Part shown: positions 35,257 through 44,104 of the stretch, in pieces | Position numbering within the stretch: position 1 is the stretch's first letter | How the letters are laid out: the number at the start of each line of letters is the position of its first letter | DNA from: Candidatus Nitrotoga sp. MKT | Lineage (GTDB): Bacteria > Pseudomonadota > Gammaproteobacteria > Burkholderiales > Gallionellaceae | Direction of reading: 5' to 3' | Assembly: GCA_003402345.1 (NCBI GenBank) | Contig: QFXH01000009.1 | Coordinates: forward strand, 55,234 to 119,233 | Length of the DNA: 64,000 bases | Position numbers and translations under genes: made by a program | Notes under the pieces: generated by a model | Told to the model about the DNA's origin: nothing | Database searches by the model: none | Seen by the model: only the letters and a program-made list of their open reading frames with translations

Positions 35257-36582
35257 TCATAGATTTTTCAGAAATACTTTGGAGCGGCGTTGATAGTTAT
35301 AAAGCATTTTTTTCTGCGTAGGCAATTGCCCAACGTCCGTTTCTTTGAATCCCCGTTCAATAAACCAGTGGGCAGTGCGCGTAGTCAGCACAAATAATTT
35401 GTGCAAGCCTTGTGCTTGGGCTTCGGCCAGGACGTGTTTAAGCAGGATGTCGCCGTAACCTTGTTTGCGGTAACTGGTTTGCACGGCGAGGCAGGCAAGC
35501 TCGGCGGCTTGCTCTTCGATAAATGGATACAATGCGGCGCAGCCGATGATGCGGTGGTCATGTTCCAGCACCACGAAACGCCCGATTTCACGTTCCAGAC
35601 GCTCGCGGTCACGCCGTACCAAGATGCCATCGGCTTCCAATGGTTGCAGCAGCTGCAAAATGCCGCCTACATCATTAATGGTGGCATCACGTAACGTATT
35701 GAGTGTACTTTCTACCACCATGCTGCCGATGCCGATGTCACTGAACAGTTCTTGTAAAATGGCACCGTCAATATGGCGGCTGATCAAATGCGTCCGAGCT
35801 ACGCCTGCCTCGCAGGCATGCACCGCGCAGGGCAGAAACAGCGATACATCTTCCGGCAACTCGCCTTTTTTGGACAAAATTGTATTGGCGTCAGCTACGG
35901 TTAATTCACGCAGTAAATTGCCGTTTTTATCCTGTATGCCGTCCATCTCCATCAAAAAAATCAGTTTATCCGCGTCGAGTGCGATAGCGGTGCGCGTTGC
36001 AACTTCTTCCAGCGTCAGGTTAAACACTTCACCGGTAGGCGAATAGCCAAGCGGTGAAAGCAAAATTACCTCGTTGTGCCCAAGCCGGTTTTTAATGGCT
36101 TCAACATCTATTTTGCGTACGGTGCCCGTATGCAGTAAATCTACACCATGAATGACGCCCATCGGTTGGGCGGTGATGAAGTTGCCACCGGCCACCCGGA
36201 TATCAGCGTTAGCCATGGGCGAATTCGCCAAGCCCATCGACAGCAGGGCTTCGATTTCTACCCGTACGCGCCCCACCGCTTCTTTTACGCATTGCATGGT
36301 TTCCGAATTGGTCAGGCGGATGCCATGATGATAGTGATCTTCAAGATTGTTGCGCGATAAATGCCGCTCTATTTGTGGGCGAGCGCCATGGACTAAGACA
36401 AGGCGCACCCCCAAACTGGAAAGCAGGTTAAGGTCGTGGGTCAGCTCGGTAAACTTACCGTCCGCTACGACTTCACCGCCGAACGCGACCACGAAAGTGC
36501 GGCCACGGAAGGCGTTGACATAAGGTGCAACCGAACGAAACCAGGCAACGAATTCAGTGGGAGGCACGGGGCTATACGGCAT
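35257..36582 (-). CDS. argA: N-acetylglutamate synthase
   Basis: ArgA makes N-acetylglutamate, the first step of arginine synthesis. The 441-residue protein has an amino-acid-kinase-fold N-terminal domain (VAFGGEVVADGKFTELTHDLNLLSSLGVRLVLVHG) that binds the feedback inhibitor arginine, and a C-terminal GNAT domain from about residue 300 (acetyl-CoA loop VQTSYRKQGYGDILL). Length and domain order match classical proteobacterial ArgA. Confidence 0.96.
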   Translation of the reverse strand: MPYSPVPPTEFVAWFRSVAPYVNAFRGRTFVVAFGGEVVADGKFTELTHDLNLLSSLGVRLVLVHGARPQIERHLSRNNLEDHYHHGIRLTNSETMQCVKEAVGRVRVEIEALLSMGLANSPMANADIRVAGGNFITAQPMGVIHGVDLLHTGTVRKIDVEAIKNRLGHNEVILLSPLGYSPTGEVFNLTLEEVATRTAIALDADKLIFLMEMDGIQDKNGNLLRELTVADANTILSKKGELPEDVSLFLPCAVHACEAGVARTHLISRHIDGAILQELFSDIGIGSMVVESTLNTLRDATINDVGGILQLLQPLEADGILVRRDRERLEREIGRFVVLEHDHRIIGCAALYPFIEEQAAELACLAVQTSYRKQGYGDILLKHVLAEAQAQGLHKLFVLTTRTAHWFIERGFKETDVGQLPTQKKMLYNYQRRSKVFLKNL

Positions 36583-36753
36583 GTTTTATCTGTGTGCTAA
36601 CGGATTGAGAAAATGAAGTCATGAAAAATGGATTTCATCGCAGTGGAATTGTAATTGTGTCGTGTTGATTTTACCCCAGAACAATCCTGATTTTCGCCTA
36701 TTAACGAGGTGTATTTAAAGACCAAGAGCAGTATTTCTTGGAGGAGGTGTTGT

Positions 36754-36822
36754 ATGAAAAATATATCTGTGACCTTTAGCGGAAATACGCGGGAAACATT
36801 TGAGCCTGGCCATTTTGGTTAA
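36754..36822 (+). CDS. 22-residue mini-ORF upstream of kup
   Basis: The frame MKNISVTFSGNTRETFEPGHFG is preceded by GGAGGAGGTG, one of the best ribosome sites in the window, five bases from the ATG. It ends 149 bases before kup. It could be a leader peptide or a small protein; it has no membrane segment and no run of one amino acid that would suggest attenuation. The rest of the argA-kup gap (36583-36753 and 36823-36971) shows nothing I recognise. Confidence 0.45.
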   Translation: MKNISVTFSGNTRETFEPGHFG

Positions 36823-36971
36823 TCATGCTTGAATGGTTTCCGTTAGACATTTGTAATTCATTTTTCTTATCGAAGGTAATTAAACTGGTGTTATCTGTTC
36901 GTGCCATTTGTTTTTTTAATTGATTACGCGTAGAGTTTCGCCCCCTTTGAGTCAGGTGAAAAGTAGAGTAT

Positions 36972-38840
36972 ATGGGCAGCCCACAAACGCAGCAAAATCT
37001 CGCTACTCTTATGCTGGGCGCAATTGGTGTCGTGTATGGCGATATCGGCACCAGCCCACTCTATGCGTTGAAGGAAACCTTCGCGGGACATCATCCTCTG
37101 CCGATCGTCGAAGCCAACATCCTTGGTGTTCTCTCGATAATGTTCTGGACCATCATGGTATTGGTGTCACTGAAATACGTGACCATCATTATGCGGGCCG
37201 ACAATCATGGTGAGGGAGGCTCATTGGCGTTGCTGGCCCTGGCGAGCGAATTGAATTCCGATAAACCCAAATCCAAGTGGTTATTCGCCATACTTGGTGT
37301 ATTTGCCGCAGCGTTGTTTTATGGCGATAGCATGATTACACCAGCCGTTTCGGTGCTATCGGCCGTCGAAGGCCTGAATATTATTGCACCTGAACTAAAT
37401 AGTTATGTGTTGCCGATCACTATCATGGTGCTCACCGCATTGTTCTTGGTTCAGAAACGGGGTACTGGCGTAATGGGAATGGCGTTCGGCCCCATCATGA
37501 TCCTTTGGTTCTCAGTTTTGGGCGTTCTAGGTGTTTTATCCATAGCACAAAGTCCACACGTACTTTTGGCACTCAATCCTGTTTATGCCTATCAATTCCT
37601 TTTTCTTGATCCGTGGCTTTCATTTCTGACCCTTGGCTCAGTCGTGCTTGCCGTCACGGGTGGCGAAGCTCTATATACCGACATGGGACACTTTGGACGG
37701 TTTCCAATTAGGCTGACCTGGTTCTCTTTTGTGCTCCCCGCGCTGGTATTCAATTATTTCGGGCAAGGCGCATTATTGCTAGAAAATCCACAGGCTATCA
37801 AAAGTCCATTCTTTCTGCTGGCTCCCGAGTGGGCATTGATCCCCATGGTGTTGCTTGCAACTGCGGCAACGGTGATTGCTTCGCAGGCAGTAATCTCAGG
37901 CGCTTTTTCGGTGGCAAGTCAGTCAGTGCAGATGGGATTTTTGCCACGAATGGAAATCCGCCAAACTTCCAGTAAAGCGCATGGCCAGATTTACGTGCCA
38001 TTCACTAATTGGACGCTATATCTGGCGGTGATTTATTTGGTCCTCACCTTTCAGAGCTCCAGCAATCTGGCGGCCGCATATGGTATTGCTGTTACTGGAA
38101 CGATGACGATCGACACGATATTGATTGCCTTTGTGCTGGTTGCTTGGCGTTGGTCCCCATTCTTGGTTATTCCCCTGATAGGCACATTCCTTTGCGTTGA
38201 CTTGGCCTATTTTGCGGCCAATGCCATAAAAATTCCACAGGGCGGTTGGTTCCCTTTGGGCATCGCTCTCGTTTCATTTGTTGTCCTCACTACATGGAAG
38301 CGTGGAAGAAAATTGTTGTTCGAAGAGATTGCACGTCGATCCATCCCTATTCAGACAATTGTGGATTATGTGGGCGAAGTCAACCGGGCACGCGGAACCG
38401 CCGTCTTCTTGGTCGGTGTTAATGAGGGAGCGCCTGCCGCATTACTACACAACCTAAAACACAACCAAGTGCTGCATGAACGCAATGTTTTGCTTTCCGT
38501 CATTATTGAAGATAAACCTTTTGTTACGAAGGACAACCGTCTGTTAATTAATGACTTGGGCAAGAGCTTTTATCGGGTGAAGGTTTTCTATGGATTCATG
38601 CAAACTCCCGATGTACCTGCCGCTTTGGATTTATGTGCGCCGTTGGGATTGTCATTTGACATGATGGATACTACCTTCTTTACGTCTCGCGCTTTGATCG
38701 TGTCAGCGCCGACTCCCGGTATGATGAAATGGCGGGAACTGTTATTTATTATGATGTCGAAGAATGCGATGAATGCGACGGAGTTCTTTAAAATTCCAAC
38801 GAATCGGGTTATTGAAATGGGTACCCGGATAGAAATATAG
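36972..38840 (+). CDS. kup: Low-affinity potassium transporter Kup
   Basis: A proton-coupled K+ uptake protein of 622 residues with twelve predicted membrane helices and a cytoplasmic C-terminal domain of about 180 residues. Signatures include [19 protein letters not shown] near residue 20, [13 protein letters not shown] and [18 protein letters not shown]. Expected start and length are normal. It may be controlled by the sequence around the upstream mini-ORF. Confidence 0.96.
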   Translation: MGSPQTQQNLATLMLGAIGVVYGDIGTSPLYALKETFAGHHPLPIVEANILGVLSIMFWTIMVLVSLKYVTIIMRADNHGEGGSLALLALASELNSDKPKSKWLFAILGVFAAALFYGDSMITPAVSVLSAVEGLNIIAPELNSYVLPITIMVLTALFLVQKRGTGVMGMAFGPIMILWFSVLGVLGVLSIAQSPHVLLALNPVYAYQFLFLDPWLSFLTLGSVVLAVTGGEALYTDMGHFGRFPIRLTWFSFVLPALVFNYFGQGALLLENPQAIKSPFFLLAPEWALIPMVLLATAATVIASQAVISGAFSVASQSVQMGFLPRMEIRQTSSKAHGQIYVPFTNWTLYLAVIYLVLTFQSSSNLAAAYGIAVTGTMTIDTILIAFVLVAWRWSPFLVIPLIGTFLCVDLAYFAANAIKIPQGGWFPLGIALVSFVVLTTWKRGRKLLFEEIARRSIPIQTIVDYVGEVNRARGTAVFLVGVNEGAPAALLHNLKHNQVLHERNVLLSVIIEDKPFVTKDNRLLINDLGKSFYRVKVFYGFMQTPDVPAALDLCAPLGLSFDMMDTTFFTSRALIVSAPTPGMMKWRELLFIMMSKNAMNATEFFKIPTNRVIEMGTRIEI

Positions 38841-39333
38841 TTACCGCAAACATCCTGTCGGGATAGCATGGGGTTTGACTTTGCGACTTCAATAACTTTC
38901 TTGTTTAGTCCGAGTGTGCTTTTTTTATTTTCGTTAGTTCTTTCTTGGCTTCAAGAGAAATAATTGTCCTATTAAGTGGTGCCTTACTGCCGAGAGCTGA
39001 GGGATAGACGCTCACGAAAGAACGTGCTGATGCAACGATAATGGACTCGCGCTTAATAGACAGTCTGACTTCAAGCGGCATCCTGCTGCGCTTTTTGTAC
39101 TTGGGATTTGAAACCGCCGCGTCAATTATCTGTTGAGTGTTACTTTGATTGGCAATTTCGTACCAGCATTAATTTACGAACCGTAAATGATATTATTTGA
39201 GTAACTGCAACTTGTATCTTGGTTATTCTTGGTACTTATTGTTAATTTGTGGAATATACGTTCTTCAATATTCGTCACAGAATATTCATTCCAGTGTCCC
39301 TCCAGAAGCCATGCCACTAACAAAAACAATGTA
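38841..39333. other. Intergenic region, nothing recognised
   Basis: About 490 bases with no credible gene on either strand. A weak hairpin (ATCCTGTCGGGAT) lies near 38851, just after kup. AT-rich stretches near 39180-39290 probably hold the promoter of the next gene. No RNA gene was seen. Confidence 0.4.
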
Positions 39334-42303
39334 ATGATTAGCCACCTTAATAAAAAACTGTTACTAACGGTAATTGCAACCGTAGCAGTTGTTGTTATCG
39401 CCGGAGGCGCTACCCGTTTTGCTTGGCCGCAAATAAAAATGGCGATGGCATCGCCCGTTTGTGAGGCGCGTGGCGCGGTGGATACGCCTAAAATTATCGA
39501 TACGACCGGCCAAGCCAGTATTAATATTGAAGGCTGGGCAGCTGATGCCGCTGGAGTAAGCCATGTTGAGATGTGGGCGAATGGCAAGTTGCTCGCCACT
39601 GTTAAGCCGAGCATCGCCAGGGCCGATGTGGCCTCAGCTTTTCCGCAATGTAAATTCCCAACTGTTTCCGGATATGCTTTTGTACTTGCGCGCGGGGTTA
39701 TTCCGCCGCATACATCATCGTTGGAAGTGCGTGCGGTAAATGGTGGTGGCAGGGTATTTAACGCAGGCCGGGTGTCCGTTGATTTTTTAAAGCCATTTGG
39801 GATGTTGGACGTAACCGAGCCGATCAAGGCTGATGGCCGCAATTTGATTAGTGGTTGGGTGGTGGCCGGGCAAGTGCCGGTAAAAGTACGGGTATTGGCA
39901 CAAGATAAAGAAATGCTGGTGTTGTTGGCCAGTAATCAGCGGGATGACGTTGCCAAGATTTTCCCGGCGTGGCCGCAGGCAGCAACCAGCGGTTTCGAGG
40001 GGGTGTTGCCGATGCACAAGTTGCCGCGCGGCAATTATCGCCTGAGAATTTTGTTCGAGGATGGCAAAGGGCATAACAGTGAAATCGTCGGGCCGCAGGT
40101 GATCAACGATCTGCCATTTGGTAAGGTATTGGCGCAACATGACAAAATGATGTCGCCTGGCACGATAGCGTTGCGCGCCTGGCTGGCCGATGAGCAAGGC
40201 ATCCGGGCTGCTTATGCGGAAACTGAGACGGGTACGCCTCTCGGAAAAATGGCGCTGACAAAAAACGGGCAGTTGCTATCGGCTTTTTCAGACCCCCGTT
40301 TTAACCGTGATAAGGCGGGCGATGCGCCGCTCAGGACAGGCGATCTGTATGGCTTAAATGTACCTTTCGCCGGCATACCGTCCGGCTTGCAGCGATTGCA
40401 GGTGCGGGTGGAAGATAATGCGGGCAATACTGCGGTATTGCCTGGGCCGCTGGTGCTCGACAAGAACCCAGGCGTAACACAAGCCTGTCCTGGCGAGAAA
40501 TTGCGTGTATTTTATCCCGGCGGGGCGGTAGATTTTCGTGATGATTTTCGCCAGTTGCAGGAATTACGGGACATGGCACAAGGCGGCTGTGTCGAAATCG
40601 GTTTTCGTGGGCGCGTGGAATATATGCGCACTACCAAAGGCAAGCAGGCCGATTATATATTTGACTCCAATTTTCCTGAGCGACTGCGCAGTCGCAATGG
40701 CAAGGGTATGAGCGGTGAATCCTTGAGTGAGTTACTCGATACGGCGTTACGCTTTCGCGCGCCGCTGATGGTCACGCTGGATGGCGGTGTTTGGGCTGAT
40801 TCCAAGTTCTCTGCGCCGGATCTGGATATTGTTGATATGTTGGAGCAAGACGAACGCGCCGTGCAATGGAATCAGTTCGGCAAATCTGAGCCAGACGACG
40901 CCCTGAAAAGTTTGGCCGGTGCCACCGACAGTCCGGAATTGGCACGCATGATGAGCCTGAACCACTATAACCGCCGCTTTCTTGATTACAAAAAGCGTAA
41001 CTTGCAAGCCGCCGTGCGTGAAATTGTCAAATTTAATCAGGCGCATCCCGCCAGTTATGTGATGGTCAACCTCGACCCGGATGAGTATATCAATCCGTGG
41101 TTCTATCAAACCCAGTGGTATGACTACAATCCGGACACATTGCGCCAATACCGCGAATGGCTATTTCACCTCGGCCCGTACGCAAATGGCGGCGAACTCG
41201 CTTTCTCCCGACATGAACCCGGGTTGACACTGGCCGACGTAAACCGTCTCGCCAAGCAATCATGGAAGGACGTTAGCGCCGTTGAACCGCCACGCAAGTC
41301 CATCGATTACGGCGATCAATGGCAGCAATTATGGACGCAATTCAGGCGTCATCTAGTGGCACGCCATTATGACGACCTCGCTGCCTGGGCAGTGGAAGCA
41401 GGCTTACTGCCAGAGCGCATCTATACCAGCCAAACTTTTATCCAGGCGGATGTCGCAGTAAGCATCACCGATCGTGCCAATGGCTGGAACGACCAGGCTG
41501 GGGTGTCGATAGAAGGTGCCAAGCCACGCCAAGGCCATTTGGGCGTGATTTTGTATGGTCCGGGCAGCCGCAATGAAGGCAAGCCGCGCAGCGGCAGCAG
41601 CCTGATCGACAACATCCGGCGCACCGATCCTGAATGGGGCGTGGTGGAATTCCATCCCGCCACGATTGCGTTTCCAGAAAAATTGCCGGATCACATGGAA
41701 TCTTATGCCACCATGCAGGCGCTAATAAATGGCGGTGCGCATTTCCTGTCACCGATGTGGGGCAGTTATGTGGGGGACCGCATGGTGCATCCAAATAACT
41801 TCAAGGCCTATGATGTGATGGAAGGTTCGGCCTACGAATACCAATTTGTCTGGTGGCTGCGCACGATGCAAGCGTGGCCTGTCGGTAGCCTGTTTTACCC
41901 GTTTGGTAATGCTTTGGTCAAAAGCAATGATGGCTGGACTCCGGCAGCAGAAACACACCTAATAAGCAGTTATGGCGAGCTGCACCTGACGGGCGAAGGT
42001 GCGCGCATCGGCCTGGTTTCACCGCAGTGGGAAACGCGCTATTTGACGGCACCGACTGAGTTCACCATAACTGGAAGTTGGCCGCAGCAAACCAAGGTAT
42101 CAGCCGTGCTATTAATGGAGAATGGTGAAAAGCTGTCCTGTTCACTCCGGTCAATTGGGCAAAACAGGGTACGCTGCCTTTTTCCCGCAGCTCAAAAACG
42201 GCAGATGTCGCGCTTGACGTTGGAGTGGCAGTTGCCTGCTGCGCAGCAAAAAGCGGGTGTCAAGATAAGTGACGTAGTGTTTAAACTTACTGAGCACCGT
42301 TGA
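39334..42303 (+). CDS. Exported protein with Ig-like repeats and a glycosidase-like barrel; family unknown
   Basis: A 989-residue protein. ATG 39334 gives an N-terminal signal-anchor (KLLLTVIATVAVVVIAGG); the longer reading from 39229 lacks this position. Residues about 45-390 hold three related beta-sandwich repeats sharing the pattern GWxxD...GV, RxDVAxxFP, and LP.G...L.V...D..G. From about 400 the sequence looks like a TIM-barrel hydrolase with Asp/Glu-rich strand ends (MVTLDGGVWAD; YVMVNLDPDEYINPW; WGVVEFHPATIAF) and a short C-terminal beta domain. The general pattern is like GH42-type or related glycosidases, but I cannot assign a family or substrate. It precedes the glycosylation cluster, so a role in surface polysaccharide is plausible. 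Confidence 0.6.
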   Translation: MISHLNKKLLLTVIATVAVVVIAGGATRFAWPQIKMAMASPVCEARGAVDTPKIIDTTGQASINIEGWAADAAGVSHVEMWANGKLLATVKPSIARADVASAFPQCKFPTVSGYAFVLARGVIPPHTSSLEVRAVNGGGRVFNAGRVSVDFLKPFGMLDVTEPIKADGRNLISGWVVAGQVPVKVRVLAQDKEMLVLLASNQRDDVAKIFPAWPQAATSGFEGVLPMHKLPRGNYRLRILFEDGKGHNSEIVGPQVINDLPFGKVLAQHDKMMSPGTIALRAWLADEQGIRAAYAETETGTPLGKMALTKNGQLLSAFSDPRFNRDKAGDAPLRTGDLYGLNVPFAGIPSGLQRLQVRVEDNAGNTAVLPGPLVLDKNPGVTQACPGEKLRVFYPGGAVDFRDDFRQLQELRDMAQGGCVEIGFRGRVEYMRTTKGKQADYIFDSNFPERLRSRNGKGMSGESLSELLDTALRFRAPLMVTLDGGVWADSKFSAPDLDIVDMLEQDERAVQWNQFGKSEPDDALKSLAGATDSPELARMMSLNHYNRRFLDYKKRNLQAAVREIVKFNQAHPASYVMVNLDPDEYINPWFYQTQWYDYNPDTLRQYREWLFHLGPYANGGELAFSRHEPGLTLADVNRLAKQSWKDVSAVEPPRKSIDYGDQWQQLWTQFRRHLVARHYDDLAAWAVEAGLLPERIYTSQTFIQADVAVSITDRANGWNDQAGVSIEGAKPRQGHLGVILYGPGSRNEGKPRSGSSLIDNIRRTDPEWGVVEFHPATIAFPEKLPDHMESYATMQALINGGAHFLSPMWGSYVGDRMVHPNNFKAYDVMEGSAYEYQFVWWLRTMQAWPVGSLFYPFGNALVKSNDGWTPAAETHLISSYGELHLTGEGARIGLVSPQWETRYLTAPTEFTITGSWPQQTKVSAVLLMENGEKLSCSLRSIGQNRVRCLFPAAQKRQMSRLTLEWQLPAAQQKAGVKISDVVFKLTEHR

Positions 42304-42361
42304 ATTACTTTGCATAAACTTGCAATACCCTTGAATCAGCTTCTTTAGGGTGCTATTTGCG

Positions 42362-43588
42362 CTAAGAATTGAGATTTTTTTCTGGTTTTTGAACGGTTAT
42401 GTAAGGTTCTTCTACAGCCAAGTCCAGAATACTGTATGGCTGTAACGCTGCATCATATTCAACTATTTCGCTGGTTCTGATTGCCGCGCGGATTAAAATG
42501 TACCCATAGCTTCGCAATTCTTTTTCAAAATCAGCCAAGCGAATAGGATTGAGTTCTTTATAAAAACGCCAATAATCTTCATTGGTGACATTAAAACCTG
42601 AACGATCCATGATCGTAGGTTTTGTGGTCATTACCATCTCCTTTAAATCAGCCTCTGGAATGCGCAGATGTAGGTGTGGTGTCGGATCAAATTCGCCCAA
42701 ATGGCTTCCTATCGCCGAATAGTACAAACCAGGGGCGACGAAAAATAATCCACCCGGTTTTAATACCCGATAAACTTCGTCCAGCGTTTTGCGATATCCG
42801 CCTGCAATATGTTCAAGTGAGCCCCAAGAGATTACAACGTCAAAACTTTCGTCGGCATAGGGGATTTCCTCGCAGCTTTGTTGTAAAAAAGTAAAGTTGT
42901 CAGGCATTTTTTGCAAAGGGAGGCCGTTTTCCTGGGAGACTCTGGGTAATTCTTTTATGTAATCCACAATATCCAGGGCAACGAGTTCTTGTGGCTGATA
43001 GCGTAGAACGATACTCAAATCTGTAATGCCTTCGCCCGCACCGATATCCAAAATTCTGCCATGCAGTTTTTCGGAATTGGCGAGACAAAGTTCTCCAATG
43101 ACTTTTGCGGCATGACAAAAATGGCGATGAAACCAATTGGTCATACCTTGACGCCATGACAGCTGATTTAACCGCGCTTCTGTTTCAGGATGGGTACTCC
43201 ACGTACCTAACAAAAGTTGTTGTGCTGACTCAACTCCGTTGATGGAAAACAATTGTAATGAATCCGGTGTGCGAACCTTGCTTACCGTTCCCCATGAAAC
43301 CCCAAGTTCATAATTGCCAGGAGGGAGTGAGACTGGCCATTCAAAGTTGAAGCAGAACTCGCCGCGTGGCAACCAAGGCAGAAATATTCTACCTAGATGC
43401 GTATCAGAAGCTACTAAATAGGTGTCAGTCCCTTCACGGCGAATGAATAAGCGCATTACAGGATCAAAAATACATATGTCCCGAATTTGAAGATTCATCT
43501 GAACTTTTATGATCTGCCCTTCTTGATAAATATTAGCGATGGGCTGGACATTTAATTCTGCGGGATCAATGTTGTTTGGTTGATTCAT
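42362..43588 (-). CDS. SAM methyltransferase with N-terminal Wzt-like domain
   Basis: A 408-residue two-domain protein. Residues about 1-130 form a beta-rich domain (IIKVQMNLQIRDICIFDPVMRLFIRR onward) resembling the O-antigen-binding C-terminal domain of the ABC protein Wzt. From about 170 there is a class I methyltransferase with motif I ILDIGAGEGITDLS and post-motif VISWGSLEHIAGGYRKTLDEVYRVLKPGG. A sugar-binding domain on a methyltransferase suggests methylation of a polysaccharide or glycan. It is transcribed toward the 989-residue gene and away from the GT41 genes. Confidence 0.75.
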   Translation of the reverse strand: MNQPNNIDPAELNVQPIANIYQEGQIIKVQMNLQIRDICIFDPVMRLFIRREGTDTYLVASDTHLGRIFLPWLPRGEFCFNFEWPVSLPPGNYELGVSWGTVSKVRTPDSLQLFSINGVESAQQLLLGTWSTHPETEARLNQLSWRQGMTNWFHRHFCHAAKVIGELCLANSEKLHGRILDIGAGEGITDLSIVLRYQPQELVALDIVDYIKELPRVSQENGLPLQKMPDNFTFLQQSCEEIPYADESFDVVISWGSLEHIAGGYRKTLDEVYRVLKPGGLFFVAPGLYYSAIGSHLGEFDPTPHLHLRIPEADLKEMVMTTKPTIMDRSGFNVTNEDYWRFYKELNPIRLADFEKELRSYGYILIRAAIRTSEIVEYDAALQPYSILDLAVEEPYITVQKPEKNLNS

Positions 43589-44104
43589 TTGGACTCTTCG
43601 ATAAGTTTAATTAAGCGGTTCGGGATTGATTCATTGAAAATTTAGGTAACCACGGCAACGAATTATGGTCAGCAGAGATAATGCTATTTGCCGCATGTTC
43701 GTTGTCCAAAAACAGGTATTAGTTCCGGGGCGCTTAAATAAATCAAAGCTCGCTGTGGAATCTGACGGGACAGCATTTTTGCTATACTGCGTCCTTATTT
43801 TCGGCATGTGGTAAGGCTTTGATGTCTTTTCTAGTCGTGGCTGAGGCGCATTTCGTTTTAGCTTGCAAAAGAGTGCTTCACTCTCTTTCCCTTGCTTACA
43901 CTCGTTGCAAATTATATACGCAATCACTGCTACTCGGAGAATTGAGTATCCAGACTCAATAATTTGCACGTTCCCATCGACAGCAAAATAGTGAAGACCG
44001 CTATTTGAGGTGCCAGAAGGATTTTTTTGGGAAAGCAGTGGGATGTGCGTTTTGAATTAGGATTCGCGTCTATGGTTAATTAATGCCATTTATGTAGATA
44101 TATC
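43589..44104. other. Divergent intergenic region before the GT41 cluster
   Basis: About 515 bases that should contain promoters for the leftward methyltransferase and the rightward GT41 genes. A 112-codon minus-strand frame (43631-43969) exists, but its peptide is irregular and lacks a ribosome site, so I do not call it. No terminator or RNA gene recognised. Confidence 0.4.

Noticed and set aside
43631..43969. 112-codon minus-strand ORF between the methyltransferase and GT41 genes
   Set aside because: Irregular composition, no ribosome site and no recognisable motif; likely promoter DNA.
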